Source: JALZDI01 sp965653225 (GTDB taxonomy: Bacteria; Actinomycetota; Actinomycetes; Propionibacteriales; Nocardioidaceae). From it: a stretch of 48,193 bases of DNA. Under the pieces are notes generated by a model. That model was not told the DNA's origin. It was given only the letters and a program-made list of their open reading frames with translations, and did not search any database. The translations under genes and the position numbers were made by a program. The DNA is taken from assembly GCA_965653225.1 (NCBI GenBank), contig CBFGZI010000011.1:1-48193 (forward strand), written 5' to 3'. Positions 35,657-43,890 of this stretch are shown one piece after another; positions within the stretch are counted from its first letter, which is position 1, and each line of letters begins with the position of its first letter.

Positions 35657-36319
35657 TCAACGGTGGAGTCGCACGCTCAGCCTGGGTAGCAGGACCTGGA
35701 CGAGCGGTCCGATGGCCAGCGCGTAGACCACCGTGCCCACACCGACGGTCCCGCCCAGCAACCACCCGACGAGCACCACGGTCGCCTCGATCGAGGTGCG
35801 CACGAGTCGCACCGACCTCCCGGTGCGTCGCACCAGACCGGTCATCAGCCCGTCGCGGGGACCGGGACCGAGATGCACACCGATGTAGCTGGCGGTCGCC
35901 ACGGCGTTGAGGAGCACACCGGTGAGCACGAGCAGCACACGCAGCGGTATCGCCTCGACCGGCGGGAGCACCTCGAGCGTTGCGTCGAGCGTCAGCCCGA
36001 TCACCAGCGCGTTGCTGATGGTGCCGATCCCCGGTCGCTCGCGCAGCGGGATCCACAACAGCAGCAGGAGGAGGCTGACGGCGATGACGACCGTGCCCAT
36101 GCTCACGCCGAGCTGCCGGGAAACCCCTTGGTGCAGTACGTCCCACGGGATCACGCCGAGCTGCGCCCGCACGAGTAGCGCCATGGAGACACCGAAGAGC
36201 AGCAGTCCGGCGTACAGCTGCACGAGCCGGCGCGACATCCTGCGCGACGCAGGCCGACGTGGCGCCACCCAGTCGACCGAGCGGGCGAAGCCACGAAGAC
36301 GCCGATACACCCGGCCCAT
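35657..36319 (-). CDS. YczE/YitT-type membrane protein
   Basis: The 220-residue protein has about five membrane segments: LYAGLLLFGVSMALLVRAQL, VVIAVSLLLLLLWIPL, LRVLLVLTGVLLNAVATASY, IEATVVLVGWLLGGTVGVGT and VVYALAIGPLVQVLLP. The elements GVIPWDVLHQGVSRQLG and GPGPRDGLMTGLVRRTG are typical of YczE-like proteins, whose function is unknown. The first 27 residues are basic and may be a cytoplasmic extension; the ATG at 36238 (MSRRLVQLY) is a plausible shorter start. Its stop lies two bases from the convergent NYN gene. Confidence 0.85.
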   Translation of the reverse strand: MGRVYRRLRGFARSVDWVAPRRPASRRMSRRLVQLYAGLLLFGVSMALLVRAQLGVIPWDVLHQGVSRQLGVSMGTVVIAVSLLLLLLWIPLRERPGIGTISNALVIGLTLDATLEVLPPVEAIPLRVLLVLTGVLLNAVATASYIGVHLGPGPRDGLMTGLVRRTGRSVRLVRTSIEATVVLVGWLLGGTVGVGTVVYALAIGPLVQVLLPRLSVRLHR

Positions 36320-36388
36320 CTTGGCCCCACGCGGGCAAGGAGCGCGACACGGCCCGCGACGTCAGGAGGCCTTGGGAGAATCCAGGGC

Positions 36389-36739
36389 ATGGTGACCGTC
36401 GACGACGCACGACGAGTGGCCCTCGGCCTGCCCGGCACCACGGAGCACCTGGTCCGCGACCAGGTGAAGTTCCGCGTCAAGCGGCTGGTCTACCTGGCCT
36501 TCTCCCGGGACGAGACCGTGATGGGCTTCGGGTTTCCCAAGGACCAGCGTCTCGCGCTGGTGCAGTCCGAACCGCACAAGTTCCTGCTCCCGCCGACAGC
36601 CGACATGCGCTACAACTGGGTCGACGCGCGGATGGCGGCACTCGACCTCGAGGAGATGACCGAGCTGGTCACGGACGCCTGGACGATGGTGGTTCCCAAG
36701 TACGTCGCCCGGGAGTACTTCGACACACACGGAGCCTGA
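36389..36739 (+). CDS. MmcQ/YjbR family protein
   Basis: The 116-residue protein is a complete MmcQ/YjbR domain: TVDDARRVALGLPGTTEHLV, FRVKRLVYLAFSRDETVMGF, YNWVDARMAALDLEEMTELV and AWTMVVPKYVAREY. The fold resembles a double-wing DNA-binding domain and the family is widely found in actinobacteria, with unknown function. The ATG at 36389 is probably leaderless: GAGAAT (36376-36381) lies seven bases upstream. Confidence 0.88.
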   Translation: MVTVDDARRVALGLPGTTEHLVRDQVKFRVKRLVYLAFSRDETVMGFGFPKDQRLALVQSEPHKFLLPPTADMRYNWVDARMAALDLEEMTELVTDAWTMVVPKYVAREYFDTHGA

Positions 36740-36792
36740 CCTGCTCGACCGAGCGTGTTGCCTGACGGGAGGAACTCCGCCACAGTCGGGGC

Positions 36793-37830
36793 ATGCGAGC
36801 CCTCCCCTTGTTCCCCACGTCCCTTGTCGGCAGCTACGCACAGCCGGAATGGCTCATCGACCGAGCGAGGCTGGCCGACAGGTTCCCTCCCCGTGTGCGC
36901 GCACGCGAGCTGTGGCGGCCGGCACCCGAGCACCTGGCCGAGGCACAGGACGACGCCACCCTGGTGGCGATCCGGGAACAGGAACAGGCGGGCCTCGACA
37001 TCCTGACCGACGGCGAGATCCGCCGCGAGAGCTACTCCAACCACTTCGCCACCGCACTCGAAGGCGTCGACATCGACAACCCCGGCGAGGCGCTGGACCG
37101 CAGCGGTCACCCGAACCCGGTTCCCCGTGTGGTCGGCGATATCCGCCGGCCCGAGCCGGTCGAGACGTACGACGCGCGCTTCCTGCGGGCCAACACCGAC
37201 CGGGTCACCAAGGTCACCGTGCCGGGCCCGTTCACGATGTCGCAGCAGGCTCAGGACGACCACTACGGCGACCCGGAGGCGTTGGCGATGGCCTACGCCG
37301 ACGCGGTCAACGCGGAGGTGCACGACCTGTTCGCCGCCGGAGCCGACATCGTGCAGCTCGACGAGCCCTACATGCAGGCGCGCCCCGAGCCCGCACGGCA
37401 GTTCGGCCTGAAGGCGCTGAACCGCGCCCTCGACAACGCCCCGGGAACGACCGCAGTGCACATCTGCTTCGGCTATGCCGCGATCATCCACGACCGCCCG
37501 TCGGGCTACTCGTTCCTGCCCGAGCTCGCCGACTGCAGCTGTGACCAGGTCTCGATCGAGACCGCACAGTCCAACCTCGACCCCTCGGTGCTCGAGCACC
37601 TGCGCGGCAAGACGATCATCCTCGGCGTGATCGACCTCTCCGACCATGCCGTGGAGTCGGCCGAGACGGTGGCGGCCAGGGTGCGGCGCGCGCTCCCGTA
37701 TGTCGACGCAGACCGGGTCACCGTCGCCACCGACTGCGGCATGAAGTACCTCCCGCGGTCGTCCGCAGCGGGCAAGCTCCGCGCCATGGCCGAGGCCGCC
37801 CGGCTGCTACGCGCCGAGGCCGAGGGCTGA
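36793..37830 (+). CDS. MetE-like cobalamin-independent methyltransferase (C-terminal-domain type)
   Basis: The 345-residue protein corresponds to the catalytic C-terminal barrel of cobalamin-independent methionine synthase: FPTSLVGSYAQPEWL at the start, DGEIRRESYSNHFA, KVTVPGPFTM and IVQLDEPYMQARP. All four zinc ligand positions are visible: HxC in AVHICFGYA, Glu in VSIETAQSN and Cys in ATDCGMKYLPRS. It lacks the N-terminal half of full MetE (about 750 residues), like archaeal and other short MetE relatives that use various methyl donors. The substrate is not certain: methionine synthesis or demethylation of another compound are both possible. It lies before the catabolic cluster but has no shared regulatory site that I can see. 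Confidence 0.85.
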   Translation: MRALPLFPTSLVGSYAQPEWLIDRARLADRFPPRVRARELWRPAPEHLAEAQDDATLVAIREQEQAGLDILTDGEIRRESYSNHFATALEGVDIDNPGEALDRSGHPNPVPRVVGDIRRPEPVETYDARFLRANTDRVTKVTVPGPFTMSQQAQDDHYGDPEALAMAYADAVNAEVHDLFAAGADIVQLDEPYMQARPEPARQFGLKALNRALDNAPGTTAVHICFGYAAIIHDRPSGYSFLPELADCSCDQVSIETAQSNLDPSVLEHLRGKTIILGVIDLSDHAVESAETVAARVRRALPYVDADRVTVATDCGMKYLPRSSAAGKLRAMAEAARLLRAEAEG

Positions 37831-37979
37831 CACCGGCGCCCGCCCTCCGGCTCGTCACGCCTTGGATGGCACCGGCGTGCCCGGTGCGGACAGCATGTCC
37901 GCGACCATGCCCGGCAGGTGTCGCGGGTATGTGCGGGATGGGGTTCCCGGCTGTTCCCTGCCGCGCGCGGCTGACCGCC

Positions 37980-39461
37980 TCAGTCCTGGTCGGAGCCGTC
38001 GGCCACGGCGTGCGTGGCCGCGCTGCGGTACTCGGTGTAGGTGTAGGGGTTGTCCATCACCTTGGTCTCGGGGATCTCGGGGTTCATCCCCTGCTGCCAC
38101 GCCTCGTCGCCGAGCTCGCCGCGAAGGTAGTCGACGGTGGCCTCGACGGTGCGGCGCGCCGCCGGGAGGTCGACGCCGACCAGCCGGTGGTCGTGCTTGA
38201 CGACCCGGCCGTTGACCACGACGGTGTGGACGTCGGCACGCTGGGCCTGGAACGCGACGTGCCCGTAGGGGTTGAGGATCGGAAACATCACCGGCGAGTC
38301 GTCGTTCTTGACCAGAACCACGTCGGCCTTCTTGCCGGGCTCGAGGCTGCCGATCCTGTCGTCCAGACCGAGCGCCTTCGCGCCACCGCGCGTGGCCCAA
38401 TCGACGACATGCTCGGCACGCAGGTGGCAGTGCGTGACCGTCTCGCCCTTGGCGTGCGCCTCGAGGTGCTCGCGCGCCCGGTCGGCGCCGAGCGTCGACC
38501 GCATGGCCGAGAAGAGGTCGCCGCTCCACCAGACGCTGGTGTCCATGGACAACGAGACGGGAATGTCGTAGGAGCGCAGGATCCAGGTGGGCGGGTATCC
38601 CTGCCCGCAGGTCTGCTCGCTCTCGGTGGCCACCGAGACCGACCCTCCGGTGGCGGCGATCCGGTGGTACGAGTCGGGGTTCAACGTCGCCGAGTGCACG
38701 TAGATCGTCTCGGGGGTCATGAACCCGTGCTCGTGCATCAGCCGGATGCTGTCGTTGTTGGTGGCTCCCCAGACGCCGGCGTGCGTGGTCACCGGCACCC
38801 CGAGCTCGCGGGCCACCTCGAACGCGCCCCGCTCGGGAAACTCCGGGTCGCCGGTCACGTCGAAGGCCATCTGGAAGCCGAGCATGTCGTCGCCGGTGAA
38901 ACGCCGCTCGACGAACGCGCGGAACTCCGGTCGTGCGGACCATTCCCACGGCCCCGCGTGGATGTTGCCGTACGCCAGGACGAACCGGCCGGGTACCGCC
39001 TGCAGCGCGTCGACCGCGGCCTCGGCGTGGTCGGTGGTCTGCAGGCCGTGCGACCAGTCCACGGTGGTGGTGACGCCGGCGACGATCGACTCGATCGCCG
39101 ACAGCAGGTTGCCGGCATGGATGTCCTCGGGGCGGAACTTCTTGCCGTGCTCGAGGTAGTTCCAGACGAAGTACTGGGTCAGCGTCCAGTCGGCGCCGTA
39201 GCCGCGCATCGCGGTCTGCCACATGTGCCGGTGCGTGTCGACCATGCCGGGCATGACGATCCCGCCGGTGGCGTCGATCTCCACGGTCCCCTCGGGCACG
39301 TCGAGCCCTCGCCCGACCGCCTCGATGCGCTCACCGACGACGAGGACGTCGGTGTCGGTGAGGACGGACCTGGTGTCGTCCATCGGCAGAACCGTGCCGT
39401 GGCGGAACACCACCGGCCGACCCGCCCCGAACAACTCCGCTGGCGCGCTGCTGCTGGTCAC
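37980..39461 (-). CDS. Amidohydrolase family protein (SsnA/TrzN-like metal-dependent hydrolase)
   Basis: The 493-residue enzyme has the COG0402-type pattern: metal ligands His77 and His79 in VDTHRHMW, His227 in VTTHAGVW, His256 in YVHSATL and Asp307 in SMDTSVWWSGD. GLDDRIGSLEPGKKADVVLV closes the barrel and enters the small beta domain. Relatives deaminate or dechlorinate N-heterocycles and related compounds, such as guanine, cytosine and s-triazines. The GTG at 39461 is divergent from the IclR gene. A strong promoter (39516-39544) and a palindrome shared with the CoA-transferase gene lie upstream, which ties the enzyme to the ring-cleavage cluster. The substrate is unknown. Confidence 0.9.
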   Translation of the reverse strand: MTSSSAPAELFGAGRPVVFRHGTVLPMDDTRSVLTDTDVLVVGERIEAVGRGLDVPEGTVEIDATGGIVMPGMVDTHRHMWQTAMRGYGADWTLTQYFVWNYLEHGKKFRPEDIHAGNLLSAIESIVAGVTTTVDWSHGLQTTDHAEAAVDALQAVPGRFVLAYGNIHAGPWEWSARPEFRAFVERRFTGDDMLGFQMAFDVTGDPEFPERGAFEVARELGVPVTTHAGVWGATNNDSIRLMHEHGFMTPETIYVHSATLNPDSYHRIAATGGSVSVATESEQTCGQGYPPTWILRSYDIPVSLSMDTSVWWSGDLFSAMRSTLGADRAREHLEAHAKGETVTHCHLRAEHVVDWATRGGAKALGLDDRIGSLEPGKKADVVLVKNDDSPVMFPILNPYGHVAFQAQRADVHTVVVNGRVVKHDHRLVGVDLPAARRTVEATVDYLRGELGDEAWQQGMNPEIPETKVMDNPYTYTEYRSAATHAVADGSDQD

Positions 39462-39491
39462 GGCGTTCTCCCGGTGTCCCGTGTCCGTTGT

Positions 39492-39506
39492 GCGGACAAC
39501 TGTCCG
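39492..39506. promoter_or_regulatory. Palindromic operator, copy 1 (amidohydrolase promoter)
   Basis: GCGGACAACTGTCCG contains CGGAC-N4-GTCCG. It is nine bases downstream of the -10 hexamer of the amidohydrolase promoter, on the transcribed side, where a bound repressor would block initiation. A further GTCCG half-site lies at 39483-39487, so three half-sites alternate in orientation. A copy with one mismatch is at 40520-40534. Confidence 0.75.
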
Positions 39507-39515
39507 TGAACCAGT

Positions 39516-39544
39516 AAAGTATGAGCGTGCCCGGATGTTGTCAA
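39516..39544 (-). promoter_or_regulatory. Sigma-70-type promoter of the amidohydrolase gene
   Basis: On the minus strand, TTGACA (39544-39539) and TACTTT (39521-39516) are separated by exactly 17 bases. This is an unusually consensus-like promoter for the window and points toward the amidohydrolase start at 39461. Confidence 0.8.
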
Positions 39545-39656
39545 GGTCACACCGAGGGCGCCGTGGCTGACTGCGGCGGCCCGCAGCACCTGCGACAAAG
39601 CGACGAGAGTCCGGGGAGCCGCCAGCCCACGACGCGACCGAGTGGAGGAGTGGCCG

Positions 39657-40469
39657 ATGCCCCGGCGCGACCCTGACCCCGACTTCATCGAGTCCATCGC
39701 CCGCGGGTTCGACGTGCTCAGGGCATTCGACGAGCAGCGGCCGGTGATGTCGCTCAGCGAGGTGGCCTCGGCCGCCGCACTCGCCCGGCCGACGGCCCGG
39801 CGGATCCTGCGCACCCTGGAGTCTCTCGGGTACGTGCGGGTGGCCGGCGCGGGCTACACGCTCACCCCGCGAGTGCTCGAGCTCGGCTCGGCGTACGTGC
39901 AGTCACTGGGCCTGTGGGACGTCGCCCGCCCGCACATGGAGCGACTCGTCGGCAAGACTCACGAGTCCAGCTCCATCGCCCAGCTCGACGGCTCCGACAT
40001 CGTCTACGTCGGCCGGGTCGCGGTGCCCAAGATCATCACCCTGGCGGTCCAGATCGGCACCCGGTTCCCCGCGCCGGCCACCTCGTTGGGCAAGGTCCTG
40101 CTCGCCGGGCTCGACGCCGACGAGCTGGACCGCGTGCTGGCCCAGCCCAGCCGTGCCGGTGTGGTCGCCAAGTGGCAGCCGGACCGGTCCGAGCTCGACG
40201 CGGCGCTGCGCGAGGTCCGGGCCCGGGGATGGGCCCTGACCGACGAGCAGCTCGCCTCCGGCATCCGCTCGATCGCGGCGCCGCTGCGTGACGGCTCGGG
40301 AAGCGTGGTCGCCGCGATGAACGTGACCGTGCACGCGGCCGAGGTGTCGGTCGAGACCCTCACCGGTGACTACCTCCCGCTGCTGCTGCAGACCGCCGGC
40401 GCCGTCAGCGCCGACTTCGCGCGCTACGACGCCCTGCCCCGCCGGGTCGTCGAGCCCGACGTGTCCTGA
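39657..40469 (+). CDS. IclR-family regulator (PcaR/PobR-like)
   Basis: The 270-residue protein has an N-terminal winged helix (about residues 10-75: FIESIARGFDVLRAFDEQRP, MSLSEVASAAALARPTARRI). A GAF-like effector domain follows (about 85-255: ESSSIAQLDGSDIVYVGRVA, PAPATSLGKVLLAGL, GWALTDEQLASGIRSIAAPL). FIESIARGFDVL and the RILRTLESLGYV turn are typical of the PcaR/PcaU/PobR branch that controls aromatic catabolism. GGAGGAG (39644-39650) sets the ATG at 39657. It sits between the two transcripts that carry the shared palindrome and is their likely regulator. Its own promoter region shows no clear copy of that site. Confidence 0.92.
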   Translation: MPRRDPDPDFIESIARGFDVLRAFDEQRPVMSLSEVASAAALARPTARRILRTLESLGYVRVAGAGYTLTPRVLELGSAYVQSLGLWDVARPHMERLVGKTHESSSIAQLDGSDIVYVGRVAVPKIITLAVQIGTRFPAPATSLGKVLLAGLDADELDRVLAQPSRAGVVAKWQPDRSELDAALREVRARGWALTDEQLASGIRSIAAPLRDGSGSVVAAMNVTVHAAEVSVETLTGDYLPLLLQTAGAVSADFARYDALPRRVVEPDVS

Positions 40470-40481
40470 GCCGGCCGCTGC

Positions 40482-40511
40482 TTGACACGCTCGTGTCGCC
40501 GCACGGATCCT
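40482..40511 (+). promoter_or_regulatory. Promoter of the CoA-transferase operon
   Basis: TTGACA (40482-40487) is a perfect -35. GATCCT (40506-40511, 18-base spacer) or GGATCC (40505-40510, 17-base spacer) could be the -10; both are weak matches. With GATCCT, the gap to the palindrome downstream is nine bases, the same as at the amidohydrolase promoter. A weak -10 would suit a promoter that depends on control. Confidence 0.6.
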
Positions 40512-40519
40512 TGGGCTTA

Positions 40520-40534
40520 GCGGACGACTGTCCG
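40520..40534. promoter_or_regulatory. Palindromic operator, copy 2 (CoA-transferase operon promoter)
   Basis: GCGGACGACTGTCCG differs from the copy at 39492-39506 at one base, in the N4 spacer; the CGGAC and GTCCG arms are identical. It lies 25 bases upstream of the TTG start of the CoA-transferase, behind a TTGACA -35 at nearly the same distance as the first copy. Confidence 0.75.
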
Positions 40535-40558
40535 AAGAGCGGCCAGAAGGGACCTTCG

Positions 40559-41737
40559 TTGGCGCACGGCGCACATCAGGAGCCGGACCGCCGGCCAGGA
40601 CCGCTCGCCGGACTGCTGGTCGCGGACTTCTCCCGCATCCTGGCCGGTCCGTACGCGAGCATGCTGCTGGCCGACATGGGTGCCGAGGTCGTCAAGGTGG
40701 AGGGGCCGGGCGGCGACGACACCCGCACCTGGTCTCCCCCGCTCCGGGGCGACGATGCCACCTACTACCTCGGTATCAACCGCAACAAGCGCTCCATCGA
40801 GCTCAACTTCCGCGACGCCGAGGACCAGGCGCTCGCACAGGAGCTGGCCGCTCGCGCCGACATCCTCATCCAGAACTTCCGACCCGGTGGCCTGGCCAAG
40901 TTCGGTCTGGACTACGGCACCGTGGCCGCCACCAACCCGGCGATCATCTACGCGTCCATCAGCGGGTTCGGCTCGGGCGGCGGCGCCGCACTGCCGGGCT
41001 ACGACCTCATCGTGCAGGCGATGTCGGGCCTGATGAGCCTGACGGGCGACCCCGACGGCTCGCCGTACCGGTCGGGGATATCCGTGTTCGACGTGATGTC
41101 CGGCATGCAGGCCACCATCGGGGTGCTGGCCGCGCTGGAGCACCGCCATCGCACCGGACACGGGCAGCACGTCGAGGTCAACCTCCTCTCCACCGCCCTG
41201 TCGGGGATGGTGAACCAGACCAGCGCCTACGTCGCCGGCGGCGTCGTCCCGCAGCGCATGGGCAACTCCCACCCCAGCCTCTTCCCGTACGAGCCGCTGC
41301 CGACGGCCGACGGAGACCTGATCATCACCGCGGGCAACAACTCGCAGTTCGCCAACCTGTGCAAGGTTCTCGGTGCGCCCGAGCTCGCCGACGACCCCAG
41401 GTTCCGGAACAACCAGGACCGCACGGCCAACCGCGACCAGCTCCGGCCGATGCTGGTGGAGCGCCTGCAGACGCGCGGACGGATGGAGTGGTTCCGCGAC
41501 ATCCTCGACGCCGGTGTGCCGTGCGGTCCCATCAACACCGTCGACGAGGGCGTGGCGTTCGCGGAGCAGCTCGGCCTGGACCCGGTGGTGCGGCCGGGCG
41601 AGGGCGACAAGGCCGTGCCGTCCGTTCGCAACCCGATCACCTTCTCCGACAGCCCGGCCCGATACGACCTGCCGCCGCCGTCGCTGGACGAACACGGTGC
41701 GGAGCTGCGCGCCTGGCTCTCCGCCCCGCGTCGCTGA
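40559..41737 (+). CDS. Class III (CaiB/BaiF) CoA-transferase
   Basis: The 392-residue protein opens with PLAGLLVADFSRILAGPYAS and MGAEVVKVEGPGGDDTRTW, then NRNKRSIELNF, and PGYDLIVQAMSGLMSLTG with the Asp that forms the acyl intermediate in this family. Near the C-terminus PCGPINTVDEGVA is also standard. Class III enzymes move CoA between carboxylic acids without an enzyme-CoA ping-pong mechanism. The TTG at 40559 is chosen because AAGGGA (40547-40552) lies six bases ahead; a GTG at 40493 would place the operator inside the coding region. It heads a five-gene operon and is separated from the next gene by 26 bases. Its likely job is to activate a ring-cleavage product for the lyase homologue downstream. 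Confidence 0.9.
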   Translation: MAHGAHQEPDRRPGPLAGLLVADFSRILAGPYASMLLADMGAEVVKVEGPGGDDTRTWSPPLRGDDATYYLGINRNKRSIELNFRDAEDQALAQELAARADILIQNFRPGGLAKFGLDYGTVAATNPAIIYASISGFGSGGGAALPGYDLIVQAMSGLMSLTGDPDGSPYRSGISVFDVMSGMQATIGVLAALEHRHRTGHGQHVEVNLLSTALSGMVNQTSAYVAGGVVPQRMGNSHPSLFPYEPLPTADGDLIITAGNNSQFANLCKVLGAPELADDPRFRNNQDRTANRDQLRPMLVERLQTRGRMEWFRDILDAGVPCGPINTVDEGVAFAEQLGLDPVVRPGEGDKAVPSVRNPITFSDSPARYDLPPPSLDEHGAELRAWLSAPRR

Positions 41738-41763
41738 GTACCAACCGCAAGGAGAGACCCGGA

Positions 41764-42585
41764 GTGGACAACGGCTCACCGTCCCGCGCACCGTCGTACC
41801 CCACCGCGCTCGGAACGTCCGACGCCGCGACGATCTCGCTGCTCGGCGAGGACCTGGCGCAGGACCTGATGGGCAAGGTCGGGTTCGGCGAGCTGGCGTT
41901 CTGGCTGGTGACCCAGCAGCGCCCCACGCCCGGGCAGGTACGCGTGTTCGAGGCGGTGCTCGTCGCCCTGGCCGACCACGGGTTCACCCCGACCGCCATC
42001 GCCGCGCGGCTGACCTACCTGTCCGCACCGGACTCAGTACAGGGCGCGGTCGCCGCCGGTCTGCTCGGCGGTGGCAGCCGGTTCCTGGGCGTCACCGAGG
42101 ACTGCGGCCGGTTCCTTGCTGACGTCCTCTCGGAGCACAGCGACGAGCGCCCCGAGGACCCGGACGACGAGGCGGGCTGGGACGCCCTCGCCCTCACGGC
42201 GGTCAAGCAGGCGCGGGCGGCCCGCCTGATCATCCCCGGGCTCGGGCACCCCGTACACAAGGAGCAGGACCCCCGCACCCCGCGACTCTTCGAGATCGCC
42301 GCCGAGGAGCACGAGCTGGGCCCGCACCTGCGGCTGTTCGATGCCATCGGCCGCGTGCACCCGGAGGTCCTCGGTCGGCGCCTGCCCCTCAACGGCGCCG
42401 GGGTGTGCGGTGCGGCCCTCGCCGACCTGGGGCTGCCGCTCGAGCTGCTGCGGGGGTTCGCGCTGCTTGCGCGTACGGCCGGACTGCTCGGGCAGCTCGC
42501 CGAGGAGAACCGCCGCCCGGTCGCCCAGGACATCTACCTGTCCGTGGACCGCAACGCCACCTCCGTGGCCCCCGGAACAACCTGA
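41764..42585 (+). CDS. Citryl-CoA lyase-type member of the citrate synthase family
   Basis: The 273-residue protein is a short citrate-synthase relative. GLGHPVHKEQDPRTPRLFEIA corresponds to the GxGHxVYKxxDPR element with an active-site His, and LPLNGAGVCGAALADLGLPL matches the last conserved block. At the position of the usual first active-site His (HGG element) it has SVQGAVAAGLLGGG, as in citryl-CoA lyase-type members. FGELAFWLVTQQRPTPGQVR is typical at the N-terminus. Family members cleave or form a bond between acetyl-CoA and an oxoacid. The GTG at 41764 follows AAGGAGAGACCC. Together with the CoA-transferase it suggests thioester-dependent cleavage of a citrate- or citramalate-like acid. 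Confidence 0.85.
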   Translation: MDNGSPSRAPSYPTALGTSDAATISLLGEDLAQDLMGKVGFGELAFWLVTQQRPTPGQVRVFEAVLVALADHGFTPTAIAARLTYLSAPDSVQGAVAAGLLGGGSRFLGVTEDCGRFLADVLSEHSDERPEDPDDEAGWDALALTAVKQARAARLIIPGLGHPVHKEQDPRTPRLFEIAAEEHELGPHLRLFDAIGRVHPEVLGRRLPLNGAGVCGAALADLGLPLELLRGFALLARTAGLLGQLAEENRRPVAQDIYLSVDRNATSVAPGTT

Positions 42586-42603
42586 CCCGACAAGGAGCAA
42601 GCC

Positions 42604-43467
42604 ATGGCCGAGGTCGTCGCGGTGATCGCCTCCACCCACCATCCCTTCTACTACCGGGCGAGCACATCCACCGGCGATGAGCGGCCGCCGTTCGCGGACG
42701 AGTGGGTGGCGAAGATCGAGCGGTTCCGGGAGACGCTGACCCGGGCACACCCGGACGTCCTGGTGATGGTCGGGAGCGACCACTTCCACCAGCTGTGGCT
42801 GGACAACATGCCGCAGTTCCTGGTCGGCAAGGCGCCGTTCTACGACGCGAACTTCTACAACGAGGAGCGCGAGTTCGGGCTGCCGAGGATGGTGCTGCCC
42901 GGACACGAGGAGCTGTCGGCACACCTGCTCCGGCAGGGGCTCGACGCGGGGTTCGACCTCGCGTTCAGCAACGAGCTGCGCATCGACCACAGCATCACGT
43001 GCCCGATCATCACGCTGCGGCCCGAGGCAGACCTCCCGATCGTGCCCGTCTACACCAACATCTTCGCGCCGCCGCTCCCCCAGCCGAAGCGCTTCGTGCA
43101 GCTCGGCCAGGCGATCCGCGAGATCGTGGAGTCGTGGCCGTCGGACCAGCGGGTGGCGATCATCGGCACCGGCCATCTGTCGCTGGAGCTCGGTGGCCCA
43201 CGTCAGTTCGGCGACCACGGGCCGGACCCCGAGTTCGACCGCAAGGCGGTCGACTGGATCGCCAGCGGCAACCTCGAGGGCTGCCTGGCCGAGGTCAGCC
43301 TGGACAGCCTGCACGCGCCCGGCAACGCGACACACGGGTTCATGGACTTCATGCTGATGATGGGTGTCGCCGGCGAGAACGCCAAGGCCGACCACGTCGA
43401 CAACCTCGACCTCTTCCACACCATGGAGGCCTACTTCACCTGGTACCCGAACGGAGCGCCGGCATGA
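42604..43467 (+). CDS. Class III extradiol ring-cleavage dioxygenase, LigB-type catalytic subunit
   Basis: The 287-residue protein has the LigB superfamily features: STHHPF with His12, VMVGSDHFHQLW with His60 and His62 for iron binding, LAFSNELRIDHSITCPI with the conserved acid/base His, and IIGTGHLSLELGG late in the chain. These Fe(II) enzymes open catechol-type rings beside the diol. Length and layout match protocatechuate 4,5-dioxygenase beta and gallate dioxygenase N-terminal domains. AAGGAG just ahead of the ATG at 42604 supports the start. A LigA-like subunit follows, in the reverse of the common ligA-ligB order. The ring substrate is unknown. Confidence 0.93.
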   Translation: MAEVVAVIASTHHPFYYRASTSTGDERPPFADEWVAKIERFRETLTRAHPDVLVMVGSDHFHQLWLDNMPQFLVGKAPFYDANFYNEEREFGLPRMVLPGHEELSAHLLRQGLDAGFDLAFSNELRIDHSITCPIITLRPEADLPIVPVYTNIFAPPLPQPKRFVQLGQAIREIVESWPSDQRVAIIGTGHLSLELGGPRQFGDHGPDPEFDRKAVDWIASGNLEGCLAEVSLDSLHAPGNATHGFMDFMLMMGVAGENAKADHVDNLDLFHTMEAYFTWYPNGAPA

Positions 43468-43519
43468 GCTCACCCCACGAAAACGCTCGCTCCGCTCTCG
43501 TTTCCGCGGGGGCCCCAGC

Positions 43520-43879
43520 ATGAGCAAGTACCTGGTCGACAAGTTCCTGTACACCATCGACCGCGACCCCGACCTCGTGGAGCGCTACCGGAGCGACCCG
43601 CGAGGGACCGTCGACTGGTGGGAGACCGAACGCGCCGGAAGCATCCTCAACTGCGTGCAGGCCGAGGCCACCTCGTGGCTGGAGTTCGCGCCCGAGGAGC
43701 GCGAGGCACTCGCCACCCACGACTACCCGAGGCTCTTCGAGCTCGGGGCGCACCCGTTCCTCACGCTCACGCTGTTCATCGCCATGTTCGAGCGTGACCA
43801 CGAGCCGCTGGGGTTCCAGAAGGAGTACGCCCGGCGGCTGGGTCGGTTCGAGCTCCCCTACCCTGACTACTCCACCTGA
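43520..43879 (+). CDS. LigA-like small subunit of the extradiol dioxygenase
   Basis: The 119-residue all-helical protein matches the LigA superfamily of protocatechuate 4,5-dioxygenase alpha subunits and related stand-alone domains: KFLYTIDRDPDLVERYRSDP, EREALATHDYPRLFELGAHP and LTLTLFIAMFERDH. In the class III dioxygenases the small subunit caps the active site of LigB and shapes its substrate pocket. The ATG at 43520 has only a weak purine run (GCGGGGG) upstream, while earlier in-frame starts overlap ligB. The gap to ligB is 52 bases. The start could therefore be an alternative upstream GTG, but MSKYLVDKFL matches the family opening. Confidence 0.88.
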   Translation: MSKYLVDKFLYTIDRDPDLVERYRSDPRGTVDWWETERAGSILNCVQAEATSWLEFAPEEREALATHDYPRLFELGAHPFLTLTLFIAMFERDHEPLGFQKEYARRLGRFELPYPDYST

Positions 43880-43890
43880 GGCGTCGTTCC

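Noticed and set aside
37855..37979. Minus-strand frame ending GMVADMLSAPGTPVPSKA downstream of the amidohydrolase gene
   Set aside because: It resembles a C-terminus, but its frame runs antisense and out of frame through the amidohydrolase region with no start; possibly a remnant, not a gene.
37866..39509. Long plus-strand open frame antisense to the amidohydrolase
   Set aside because: The opposite strand encodes a complete amidohydrolase with all metal ligands; this frame has no recognisable motif.
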